Assembly: GCA_031310005.1 (NCBI GenBank)
Contig: CM062387.1
Coordinates: forward strand, 806,001-870,000
Reading direction: 5' to 3'
Length of the DNA: 64,000 nt
Source: Dactylellina haptotyla
Lineage: Eukaryota; Ascomycota; Orbiliomycetes; Orbiliales; Orbiliaceae
The translations under genes and the position numbers were made by a program. Below, piece by piece: positions 43,425 to 54,640 of this stretch; the first letter of the stretch is position 1, and each line of letters starts with the position of its first letter. The notes beneath the pieces were generated by a model. The model worked only from the letters and a program-made list of their open reading frames with translations. It had not been told where the DNA came from and did no database searches.

Positions 43425-44648
43425 TCAACCCCTTGAAGAACTACTGCTCCCAGCGCTAGTACCGTAGATGCCGTTCATTTGCGCCAATAATTGCGATTGC
43501 TCGTCGAAATAACTCCGTTCCTTCTTCGCCGCAACACCGACTGCTTTGCCGTCCATTGTGGGTTCGTGTTCGTCGTCGTCTCCGTCCTCGGTTTCAATGC
43601 CTACGATAACTTGTACGATTGGCTCGAGAAAGTCCTCTCCGTCGTCCTTTCCGCCCCATTTCCAGAATTGAAGGCCAACGTATCCGTCCATGGCGAGCAC
43701 ACCGGCGCTGCCGAGGAGGAAGGGAAGGGTATCCCTCCACCATACGGCTGTGGTGGTACCGTCCTCACCGACCCATCCGCCTTGACCGAAGGGCTCGATA
43801 TCCCACCATGCGCTGGGGTTCAGCAACAGGCTGCTCGAGTAGAAGAAGTTCCCGCAGAAGGCTGCGGCGAACAACAACGGAGAGAGACCGGAAACTGATC
43901 GTCGGGTGTGGTTGAGGTAGATTTGTGGCAGGCGGGAAGAGAGGTAGAGGACTGTTGAGCACCATCCTAGAATTGTGCCGATGTTTCGAAGCGTAGCATC
44001 GTCGAAAAAGACGGTGGCAGTGTTCGAGACGACACCGGTTGGGGCAGCTCTGGCGAGGTTGAAGAACATGGCAATGGTCAAAAATACGTTACCGGGTGCT
44101 TTACGCCCAGAAGAGGCAACAGACGGCGGTGGAGTGGCAGTTCCGGCAGCCCGTGCTTCCTTTGACCGTCCACCGGCACCTTCGCTCGGTCGTCGGGCAT
44201 CTTCTGTAGCAATGGCGGTGTATCCTGAATGGTTATGAGCGTACCACCGCCACTGGAATACCAATACAACATCGACGAGAACGTAATACGCTGCAACGAC
44301 CTTCTGGAAGGTCATCTGATCCAACAAGACCGCACCGGCCAAATTTGAGGAGTCTCCCAGACACCATATCAGAATAAACATGAAACTTAACGATTCGGCA
44401 GACTTGATCTGGTAGTTTTTTATAATCTGGGGCAATTGGGCGAAGAGCCAGGCCGTTATACTCAGGATGCCACAGACGGTAGAGAAAAAAGTCATCGGAG
44501 TGGGGATGCATGTCTGCAGCTGCTGGGAGAGGAAGACGAGCAGGGCATTTTGAGGATGGCAGTAAGGAAGGGCCGGCAGCGGAGTGGTCGCATTGCCTGA
44601 GAGGATGGAGGAGTCGGTGAACCGGGGAGTGAGGAGGAGGGACTCCAT
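43425..44648 (-). CDS. PQ-loop vacuolar amino-acid transporter
   Basis: Single exon, 407 aa, seven predicted membrane helices. Two PQ-loop repeats carry the Pro-Gln pairs at residues 73-74 (LFAQLPQIIKNYQIKSAESLS region) and 241-242 (LSSRLPQIYLNHTRRSVSGLS region), the hinge elements of this family. The closest known type is yeast Ypq1-3 and human PQLC2, which export cationic amino acids from the vacuole or lysosome. The loop between helices 3 and 4 (residues 143-185) is long and Ser/Ala-rich. The C-terminal tail is acidic and holds EQSQLL (383-388), which fits the acidic dileucine signal used by AP-3 for vacuole delivery. The start is the first Met of the frame. It is convergent with the small membrane protein gene and unrelated in function to its neighbours. 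Substrate inferred from the family only. Confidence 0.87.
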   Translation of the reverse strand: MESLLLTPRFTDSSILSGNATTPLPALPYCHPQNALLVFLSQQLQTCIPTPMTFFSTVCGILSITAWLFAQLPQIIKNYQIKSAESLSFMFILIWCLGDSSNLAGAVLLDQMTFQKVVAAYYVLVDVVLVFQWRWYAHNHSGYTAIATEDARRPSEGAGGRSKEARAAGTATPPPSVASSGRKAPGNVFLTIAMFFNLARAAPTGVVSNTATVFFDDATLRNIGTILGWCSTVLYLSSRLPQIYLNHTRRSVSGLSPLLFAAAFCGNFFYSSSLLLNPSAWWDIEPFGQGGWVGEDGTTTAVWWRDTLPFLLGSAGVLAMDGYVGLQFWKWGGKDDGEDFLEPIVQVIVGIETEDGDDDEHEPTMDGKAVGVAAKKERSYFDEQSQLLAQMNGIYGTSAGSSSSSRG

Positions 44649-47181
44649 GATGTCTGGATTAATAATATCGATCTGTTAACACCATTTCATATGCATTCAA
44701 TCTATAAAATTGCCATCGAAGGACTGTCCGGCCATTGAGGACGGGTTTATTTAAGCAGTCTTCAATCGAGCACACTTGCTGGTCACATCGTCCGAAGTGT
44801 TGTGTGTCGTTGGCAACACAATCCCTCCGACAGACGACTCGGGCACACAACACCGCTCTTGATCACAAGACAGCATCATTCGGGTTTGAGAATGACAGGA
44901 AAGGTACTCACCACCAAAGATACTTCGGCCGCCTGGTACTAGTGGTACCTCTTGCTCCGTTACCGCTCGTAGCACTGGGAAGAGGATGTGTTTGCAGTTG
45001 TTGTCCTCGAGTATTTCCCTTCACGATCGAGATGGAGCAGAACCAGCCAGTCGGTTTGTGGTAGCCGAGACCCAGAAGTCGACCACGAGATAAGATGGAT
45101 GGCTAATTATATCTCCAGCCCTGTCCTTTATTGCCTTCGGTGTGTGTGTCGGGGTTCGTTATCTCCAGCGAAGTCTGGCAACACTCTGTCGAATAAAATG
45201 TTGGAATAAAGATAAACGGATCTAATATCGAATAGTAGTCGGATTCTAATAAAAATTCGGGGCAAAGAAATAATAAATAAACGAAACAACAGATCACAAG
45301 AGCAAATAGGATATTTATTTATTTAGAATAAGTCAGGGCAAACGTAAAGGAGGGGGGTTGAGGAGGATGTCGGCGTCTTATGACTGCTGCGATTCTTCCC
45401 GACTTCGACTTATCTCTGCCACAAAGAAGGGGGTCCAGCATCATACTATTACACAGCTGACTGTATGGTCTTATCTTTGGTGTTTTCCTGCCTTATGATC
45501 CTATCATTCCCACCCAATTTGTTTCCTTTTTCCGTGGTGTTTTGCTTTTGACACACCCCAAAAAAGGGTCCGCACAGCCTGGAAATTACTCGCAGCAGAA
45601 ATGCGAGTGGTGGTACTCAGGCGGTACTCAAAGGTGGTTATGGTGCCTGCTGCGGTCTCATCCGATATCTTGCTTGCCCTTCCTGCCCGCCCACCAAGCC
45701 CAGAACAGATCCTCGTTTCACCAAACTGCATTGAGTCTCTGTGACGAACGTGGGGACCTTCTCCTGCGGTATGTTTCTGCACGCCGATGTAAAGCATCCC
45801 ACGAAATCGAGACTCTTGCGGGATCTCGAAAAATCACTCGCTTCATTCAGCCCAAACGAAACGACCCGAGCTGAGCTTGTGCACTTCACTTCCCATTCCT
45901 GACAGCTTGCAGCGAATCAAGCAGCAGGCCATAGCTGGCGAGAAAGGGCTTCGGCTTGACCAAGATGCTGGTGATAAGCGACACAAGGGTTCTTTCGGAA
46001 TGCCCTTCTTTCCTGTTCGACTCGTTACTGCAAACGGAGAGAGCCTAAGTACCACGGAGCCAATGAAACACAGAGAAACTCTCCTGAGGTGCGCTAGCCG
46101 GAACGCCTCTGGCCTGGGTACATGGTACTTGTGCTTTTAAGGTAGTAGCAAGAAGTAAAAACCATGAACATCAATGCAGACCCCATCGAGATTCGATCGA
46201 GTAAGTGGTTTGGATCACCAGCGCACACATGTGCGCTTTGCATGTGTGTGAATCGATGTCGTGGAGAAATAATGTTTTTCGTTCGTTTCGAGAAATGCCG
46301 AAAATAAAGCCCCACGCATGATCTTGGACAAAGTCTCCGAGCGAGCCAGATTCCGCACCCCATGCCGGAGATCCGGATTTGCCAGGTTCTCGGACTTTGT
46401 GGAATAGAGGTATTCGTTTACGTATACCTCTCAAACCGTCTTATCAGTCCAACTTTCTAAATATTGTAGTCGTCAAGGAAAGGCGAACAAGACGACAATG
46501 CGAATGCGGTCGGGGCTGGCACCAGCCGAGTTTGGGACGTTTGAACCGATGCCGGGCAGGAGCTGGAAACCCAGCCAACGAATATCCAACCGGGCTTCGG
46601 AGCTCGAGAATGCATGGCTTTTCCGGAGGCTAAATAACTAATTGTGGCGGTATATTACCCTAATATTTCGTAAAAGAAAGATATCAACTGGTAGCTATTC
46701 CAAGTAGTTTGCCAGTTCGCAAGTCTGTTTACCGAGCTCGTGTGATGGTTTGCAAGGGTTACCGTCAATGATGCAGTCACGCATTCAAACACCTATATCA
46801 TCGGGAAACTATGGGAGTTTGCTATTAATAAGGGAACCTAAAGTGACTTAAGCTCAAGCCGCCTGCCAGGCCGGATACCTTGACATGTACCGTGGATTGG
46901 AGCGAGGCCGGCCCGCCAGTTCGTGTGCACACCCTTCGAGCAGTTCGGGACGTCCATGGCTGTGTGTCATTTCGGTGACAATCGCACTACTCTTATCTTG
47001 CTCCCTGAAGTGATGAAGCCCTATCTATGCAAGGGATCGTGAAAGCATGCCTGAGAACGGGCATGGCGGTGACGTTGAGAAATACTTTCCCGTTTCGTCG
47101 GAACCACACTAACAACAACAACAGCACTTGAAGATACGAAAAACCAAAGCAAGTATTTGAAGAACAGAATAGATTGCATTC
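44649..47181. other. 2.5-kb gene-free interval
   Basis: Upstream region of the PQ-loop gene, and beyond it the 3' side of the secreted-protein gene. It includes a small AGAGGTAT/ATACCTCT hairpin at 46405-46430. ORFs are short and unconvincing. No repeats or RNA genes recognised. Confidence 0.55.
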
Positions 47182-47267
47182 GGTACAATTCATATTCTTG
47201 TCTTGAACCCAAACCTTCTACCCCTTGTACGGTAGAAAGTTTGGTTTCAAGACAAGAATATTGTACT
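47182..47267. repeat. Foldback inverted repeat (31-base arms, 8-base loop)
   Basis: Left arm 47192-47222 and right arm 47231-47261 pair at 29 of 31 positions around the loop 47223-47230. A 4-base bulge at the base, then GTACAA on both sides, extends the pairing to about 47182-47267. It begins about 40 bases past the stop of the secreted-protein gene, so it is probably in that gene's 3' UTR. It could be a transcript-end hairpin, a small MITE-like relic, or an siRNA source. Confidence 0.85.
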
Positions 47268-47308
47268 GTACATCACACCGTCTATATATTATATACATCT
47301 AGGGAAAT

Positions 47309-48372
47309 CTACTGACATGCCCCGTAATTCTGTATCGTAACCGCCAGCCCAAACAGCGGATTCAATGCCCCGTACAGCGCACTCTTGATACTCCCTATCA
47401 GCCCACACTCCGCTGGCGAAGGCTTCTCATAGTCCGAATACACATTGACATCCATTAACCCTAGTATAGGTCCGCCGGCCTCCGTAAACATCGTCACGGA
47501 GTAATAATCCCCAGAAATTTTTACCCACAGATTCCCGTTATCTTCGATCTCGTAGCGTCCCGAGATGGGATTCCAGCGGCTATACGCCCAATCTTGCTTG
47601 AACATGATCAAACCCTGGGTGACCATGTCGATTATCGCGGAGACCATTTTATTCCGCTGGTCCCAGTCGCCGTAGCGTGAATTGAACGGGTTGAGAATCA
47701 TGCTGTACCACTCCGGTTTGGAACCGTAGTAGCCGCTGTCACTGTGATCACGCACGGATTGCGTCGGGTACCATCTGATGCTGGTGGAGCAGGCGCCCCA
47801 TTGGCAGGCATCCCAGAGTCCCGCCATAACATCGCGCGGGTCGACGGTGCCGTAGTTGATGCGGTTTTCGCCGAGAATGGCGAGAACCGAACGGGAAGCC
47901 GCGCGAGCCATAACTTTGGTGGGCTTGTGGGACCAGTCTTTGACGGTTTTATTGTAGGTTGCAGTACCCGGGCCCATGCCTTCTACGAAGCGGATCTGTA
48001 AGATTAATTAACAGTGGTGCTTCAGCGCTAGATGGCGGTTGGGAAAGGCCTACCAGCTTGCCATACTTGGGGTCCTCGTAGACCTCGCAGTTGGGTGCCA
48101 TTTCGCAAATGTCAATGCGGGTATAATTATGAGTTTCTTGAATGGTCTCACTATGTATATATAATTATAACTTATATTAGTATTGAAACACCTCTAGCTC
48201 TAGGCTCAGACTAGTATGCCGGATATAGTACCTACACATTATGAGTCTTCTGGGATAATGCAGAACTAGTGGTAGTAGTAGTACTGGTGGTGGTACTGGT
48301 CCGTGCAGGTTTCGCCCAAGCACCCGACACCGAAAAAGCTAGAATCGAATAGAACAGAATAAAAAACTTCAT
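47309..48372 (-). CDS. Secreted protein of unknown function
   Basis: Three exons, 48372-48236, 48150-48054 and 47995-47309, giving 306 aa. The first intron has a TACTAAT branch site. The N-terminus MKFFILFYSILAFSVSGAWA is a typical signal peptide, followed by a short Ser/Thr linker (TSTTTSTTTTTSS) coded by ACT/ACC repeats. The mature part has several cysteines (ICEMAPNCEVY, WDACQWGACS, ECGL, and a C-terminal GACQ), which suggests disulfides, and many aromatic residues (DWAYSRWNPISGRYE, WVKISGDYYSVTMF). It is probably a globular extracellular domain. No catalytic motif is recognised and I cannot name the family; an effector-like or cell-wall role is only a guess. A TATA element at 48485-48492 lies about 115 bases upstream of the ATG. 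Confidence 0.78.
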
Positions 48373-49973
48373 CGTGGATATAATATGATTTTGGAACCAA
48401 TAACGAAACTTCTTGAGATCCCCAATTGATCAAACTAGTAGTGAACTGTGAATGAATCAGCATCAACCTGTGGCAGAATCTCATGCTTTATATCCTCGAT
48501 CTCCTGGAATCCAAGTTTCCTGTTTCTTCCACCATGGGACCGGTAATCAACCATGGTATCAATAATCCAATTAGAGGGCGAAGCTTCTTCCTTGCTCGCT
48601 GGGCATTGCTAATTAAACGTCGAATTAAAGGACACTCTATCCGAAATACGAATCCAATCGCTCTGCTAGCTATTTCAGCTGCACGAAATCTCGTATAACT
48701 TGGATAATCGCTATCTCCTGTGTAATTGGCGCGCACACTCCGAAAGTTAGTATATATTATGAAACCTGCGACAACCGCGATATGAACGGGAAAACCAACC
48801 GAGATAATCCATATATACTATTCGGCTACTCTCCACCTATTCGGGAAACATGTAGACACCTCGGAATCGCGAACGGCGAAGAGGCAGGTGTTGTGGCATC
48901 AAGCATCCTTGTGTAACAAGGTTTAAAAAGAACGAGGGGCAACTGAACTCCCGGAGTCGCAGTCTGCGGCTTTGCTGACTTCGCTAAACGATTAAATTGA
49001 TTATTAAACAAAAAATAAAAAAGACGGGATGGTAAAAACAAAAGGAAGTCGACGAGTACCTAAACTTAAGCTTCTCCACTGGCCGGGCTTAGCACAAGTA
49101 AGCTTTTGGATTCTGCAGGGAAGCAAAGTAGCTGCTTCCCGAAGTGCGAAGTCTGGGTGAAAAATAATAGTAGAGAATAGATGGAAGATAAGAAATTCTC
49201 AGTACCACCCGTATTCTCATTCTCGTTCGACTTCCGCTTGCTCGTGTCATTCTGCATCCTCTATTCTCCCGCTGCCTAAAATATTTTCGGTCCAATGAAT
49301 CAAAAGGTAAACATAGAAACAGGAATTCAAAATACAAGATGTATAAAATAAACTATAAACAGGAGGAATATACAGATAATACTTAGTACCCCTTTTGGGT
49401 TTTGCGAACCTATCGTGAAAAGCAGAAGGGCAGAAGAAACGTATTACCAACAAGCATGGGAAGGTACTATATTTTTTTTAGTAATGCCAAACTGCTAGGC
49501 CTGCTAAAGAAAACTGTCGATATAACCAAAGCATCAAGAAATTCGAAGCTTGCGTCTGCGATAAGATGAATGATGATTGTTGATGATAAATGTTGTATGA
49601 GAGAGAATATGATAATACACAATATATGAACCTTTCAACCAATTAAACCTTCACTACTATTTAGAAAAAGACCAATCCCTAAATCAGGGAGTGTAGAGCA
49701 AGAAGAGAAGCGGGGAATAAAGTAGTGCTAGGGGATATAAATGTAAAAAAAAAACAACCAAATAATAACCATCAGATATCAAGTAGATTTTTAGTGTTCG
49801 CCATTACCATAATTGCCTGCATTAAGAAAAAGTGGAAGAGACAAAAGAAAGAAGCCGTGTAGCGAAATAAAACAAGTATCCGACGAACCATACGAATCCG
49901 CTCCCCTCACCCGTAAACCAAAAGAAAGTAAAAAGAAGAAAAAGAAAAACACCCCAAAAGAAACCTAACCTAA
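48373..49973. other. Intergenic, secreted-protein promoter and mga2 3' side
   Basis: Apart from the TATA element at 48485-48492, the sequence is AT-rich with no credible ORF. The part above 49450 is probably the 3' UTR of the Mga2-like gene. Confidence 0.55.
48485..48492 (-). promoter_or_regulatory. TATA element of secreted-protein gene
   Basis: Minus-strand TATAAAGC about 115 bases before the ATG at 48372. Confidence 0.5.
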
Positions 49974-52900
49974 CTAACCAACCTCGACGATCCGCCGTCC
50001 TGCTCCTGCGGTCGCCTCGGCAGCTTCAGCCATTCGCTCTTTAACCACCTCGTATGTCGTGCGGACCACAATCCACGTCTTGGTACCCCAGCTGGTTAAC
50101 AAGGTAAAGAGGATGAGGACACAGATAGGCAACTATTCAACATCAAAATTAGTAAAAACTCGTTAAACTATAATTTGAAAGAAAACACGCAGGAAGGAAT
50201 AGAACATACCCAGAAGAAAAACAATCTTCGATCACCTTTAATCCTCTTCATCTTCTCATGGTGTGCCCTCAACGCCTCCTCCTCCTCTTTTGTCAGACTC
50301 CGAGGACGAGTTTTAATCAAACTCTTTGATGAGGATGAGCTGGTTGCTGTAACAGTTGCATTGGTCCTCCGCGTCACATTCTGTGTCATGACGGTGGCAC
50401 TCGCAACTGCAACTTTAGCGTCAACAGCACGTGCGACAACTTCACCCAATACACGCAGCTTACTATCCGGGTCGTCGGTGCGGGCGGTACCATCGGGGTA
50501 GAGCTCCTCGTATGCCGGTGGTGCGTTCGGCGGCGAGAATAGCTCCCACCACTTATAATCCGCGTTCGGACTAGCGGTGCCCTCGTTATTCGTACTCCTG
50601 GCATCCCTTCTGGGAACAATAGGCGCTGTAGGAGCGGTATGTTGTTGTTGTGGTACTGGTGGTGGTGCAGCTGTGTTTTCCTCGGGACCTCGTTGACCTT
50701 GCAACATGGCGTTAAACCTCGCGGTTTGGCCCTGTAGATTCTGCAGGTTCAAGTGCATTTGGTGCTGGAAGTTCTGAAGGTTAATGTTGGGTAGATTCCA
50801 GTTGATATTATGGAAATTCGGTAGGTTCAATGTCAGGTTCGCCAGCTGCTCTCTAATCGCCACTAAAGCAGCGGCAGTAGCAGCGGCAGGAGCAGCATTT
50901 GCCTCGTCAACCTGCATATCTGACGGTACAACCGTGGCGGCCTCAGATAACGCCGCAAGGTTGCCAACACTTGCGTTCCTCGACATTGGCTTCTCCGTTG
51001 TTCTTGGAATCATAGTCAACTTGCCAGCCGCGAGGTCCCGCAAATTGCGTCCACTGAATGTCCTCTGCGGCCGAATCCATAGCTCTTCTTCCTCCTCAGC
51101 GGTATCGTCGTCGTCCTCCGTAGTCTCCTCCGGATCCTCATGAGCGGCAAATGGTTCCCAATTCGCCATTGCAGAAGCGATACTTCCGCTCCGACTTCTC
51201 CGGCCAGTCATTACTCGTCCCGGCGCGCTGGAAACGCTGCTGACAGATGGTCGTCTGCTTCTCCTACCAATGGTGAGTTCGGCCAGTATCTCGTCGGCAT
51301 CCGTTAGATCTTCTGGCGCAACGCCGCTGAGACTACGGGCGTTCGTATCCGCTCTGCCGACTCTCAACCGTCTCACGAGCTCCTTGTGTCCCTTCAATAC
51401 TGCAAAATGCGTCGGTGTGAATCCACCCTTATCAGCGGCGTCCGGATTCGCGCCACGGGCAAGTAACGCGGCGGTGAATCTAGTATAACCAAGGGAACAG
51501 GCGAGGTGCAACATCGTGTGTCCCTGTCTATTCCTCAAGTTTAGCTTGGCAGGATACGGCGAATCGTCCATATCAAGGATATCCAATAATTTGAGCAACT
51601 GAACTTCCATATCCACCGCCGGCATTGATGATTGTAGGAATTGCAAGGCCTGCATGTTACCAGCAGCATGGGTACGTCCTCCACTGCTGCTTCCGCCACC
51701 GGAACTGCTTCCACCTCCGGGACTCTTCTCATCCATCAACAACCTCATGGCAATATCCTTCGGTGGCTCAATCTTCCCGCTCCATTTAGCATTGATAACC
51801 TGCAGCGCCAGGGCTAGCATCTTCTGTTCTGTATCGTCAGTGTAGATAAATCTACCTGCACGACCAGGTAGGTTCATGCTGGGCTGTGCCGCGTATCTCA
51901 TAACGACGGATACGCTACCAGGTGTACTCGATGGAGGCAAGAGGCATACGATAGTGGTATCGCTCCAGTATTCTGTGCGTGGGGATTGCTTGTCGCCAAA
52001 GTAGACTGTATGAGAGCGCTGGAAGCCACTGCCGAGAATGGTGACTTCAATACCACCTTGGCAGGGGCCTTCAGTTGGTACTATACGGGTAATATCGAAG
52101 GGCATGAGAGCTTGCGACAGCTGACCGTTGGCGACATTGAGGAGTTGGGATTGAACCTGGGCGAATTGAGCGGGCGTGAAGACGGGTCGTGTTTGAGGGA
52201 CGCTGAACTGTTGGACGGGACTAGCGACACGAGACGGAACGCGGGAACCCTGTGCGGATGCCGGGGCGGAGAATATTTGTAGACCGTGAAGGCTATCGAT
52301 ACTGTGGTTGCGGTTGTGGAAGCCAAAGTAATTCGGTGCAGCTCCATTCTCAAGTGGGGTGGATGGTGTGAATGGGTGCTGGGCCTGATCAAACATACCT
52401 CCCATCGGGAAGTTTTGAGCAGTTGATGGGGTGTACGGCGGTTGCGCGAATTGCGATTGAGCGTTAGACGATGACGAAGGCGCCGAGGTATCGATCTTAG
52501 TCATAGTAAGCTCGCTCCTGGTCTTCGACGTCGGATTTGCCTTTCGCTTTTTGGCAGAAGGACCGGCCGTTGTGGCAGAGTATGGGGGTGGCGATTGCAT
52601 AGCACCAACAGAGGACTGCCGTGAATTCTGTCTAGAATGGTTGGCTCTGTTCGCTTTTGGAGGCTGCTCTACCTGGTTCATAGAGAGAAGGTTTGTATCG
52701 GATGCCGAGTAAGGTATGGCGCTGTTTAGCAGGGCGGGTGCTACTGGTATCGGGCCCGGGGCGATTGGTTGCGCAGAAGGAGAAGTCGCGTTCTTCGCGA
52801 TTGCGGGGGCGGCGGCGACGGGCTGTTGGGTAGAAGGTTGCGAAGGAGCATTGGTCTTATGGTCGTCGGTGATGAGAATGGGCGGGGTGATATTCTGAGC

Positions 52901-54640
52901 CACGAGGTTGTCGTTGTGATCCTTGATCGTGAGGATTATGCGGAACCCGCTCTTCTCGCTCTGATGTCTGCAGTAACAAGCTATCCGCATTGGCAACCAT
53001 ATCTCTGCATTCCCATCGATAACAGAGAGGGTATCTCCGTCGTTGGCCTCGATCTCCGCTCTCTTCTGAGCCTCTGGTGGCCCCCACTCGAGAATTTCGG
53101 AGCAATTGAACACGATGATCCGCTTGCTCTCATCACGCGCCCAGGATTCTTCCTCTTCAACCTTTTTGATCTTTTTCCGTGCGGCTCGTTTCCGTTCTCT
53201 TGTGATACACCCGGCGCAGATTCGTACTTCGCCACCGTTGAGGGGCTTGTCTTCTTCTGCGGTGTGTCCTTCCTTCCCTTCCTCACCAGCTACCAGTTTG
53301 CCGAATATCCTCTCTTGTAACGGATCGTCAATTGCCCTTTGCAGTACCTTTTGGAGCAATTCCGGGTTCCCTTCTACTGCGGACGCGCAGATCAAACTCG
53401 TGTACAATTCAAGGGTATCCGAGGTCTTTTGGTGCTGCGGTTTCGACAATAGTTTCGGTTTCGAGATGGTGTGTGTCGGAAGGTGTAGCTTTGTAACGCC
53501 AGCAGGTAACGGTGCGAGGTTCAAGTTGACCCGGATTTGTGTTTCTACTCTTGATTTTTCGTTTATTTTCCCACCGGGCTGGTCGCCTCTGAGAGTCAGC
53601 TTGTACGAGAAATCGCCGTTCGCGTGGTTTGAAGGTGTGTAGCCGAGCACGTTGCCCATTGGTGAGGCGCTGGAGAAAGATGCAGGACTCCACATGTTGT
53701 TGATGCTGAATGCCTTGGTTGGGTGGAATCCAGTCGTCTTCATGACGGAGGCCACCTCTTCTTCGCCGGATGTACTCGTCGAATTGTGTCGCTTTCCGTT
53801 CCGCTGTTGCTGTTGCTGGTGATGGTGGATTCCATTCGCGGCGGAGCTGGCGGGAGAAGGGTGGCCGTTGCTATCGAATGTAAAGGCGGCGAGAGCTTCG
53901 GTTGAATTCGGTGAGAGAGTGACGGACTCGGACCGCCGCTTTTTGCGATTGCCAGAGTACGAGGGCGTCGAGATTTCGGAGCTGAAGCTGACCTGGGGGT
54001 TTAATGTGGACGGGTTGTCGGTGAAGAACCTGGGGACGCTGGATTGCCGCTGGCTGTTCTGACCCTCGATTTTCACGGCCAACGGCGAGCTGGCGGCGCT
54101 CTCGAAATCGAAGAATTTCCCGGGATCGTCGACGGCCATCTTGTCCATGCCAACCATGGATGATGGCAGGTGTGTCGGTGCGGGGACGAGCGGAGTAAAG
54201 TTGCTGCCGAAGAATCCGTTGGAGGAAGATAGCGGGAATGTGACGGATCCGCTGGTTTCATCGAGCATGGGAAAGTCATCTTCGACATCGGCCATCATGG
54301 TGAGACCGTCCAGGTCCTTGACGCCTGGAACCTGGGGCGGAGAGGATTCAGAGGAGTTTGGGGAGGTGTTGATGGATTTCGGCGATTGCTCCTGCGACTC
54401 GGGGGGTGATGGCGAGCCAGCGCCACCTCTGAAGGCAAAGATGTCGTTCCCAGTGTCAAAGGGCGCGAGGAGGTAGTCGTTATCGAGGCCGAGTAGGTAG
54501 GAGTCGGTGCCGTTTAACGAACCCGCAGCGGCAGCATTGTGCGGGTCGCCTCCTCCTAGCGATTGCAAGATGTCGTCCTGGGTGAAGTCTGCAAAGTTGA
54601 AGTCTCGACCGTCGGTGGGATGCGGAGGTTCCGATTTCAT
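49974..54640 (-). CDS. mga2: Spt23/Mga2-like ER-membrane transcription factor
   Basis: Two exons, 54640-50210 and 50132-49974, giving 1529 aa. Family members sit in the ER membrane as precursors, sense lipid saturation, and are ubiquitinated by Rsp5. The proteasome then releases an N-terminal activator of fatty-acid desaturase genes. Domains in order: acidic N-terminus (FNFADFTQDDILQSL), conserved region from about residue 345 (YKLTLRGDQPGG onward), basic NLS-like KKRKANPTSKTRSE near 700, IPT/TIG fold about 848-930 (VPTEGPCQGGIEVTILGSGF), and ankyrin repeats about 1031-1110 (RQGHTMLHLACSLGY, GGFTPTHFAVLKGHKELV). One membrane helix spans the exon junction (RLFFFW/LPICVLILFTLLTSW, about 1472-1495) with a short lumenal tail. 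Reading past the donor would lose the helix, which supports the intron. PPxY motifs at 684-687 (PPPY) and 1374-1377 (PPAY) could bind Rsp5 WW domains. Confidence 0.93.
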
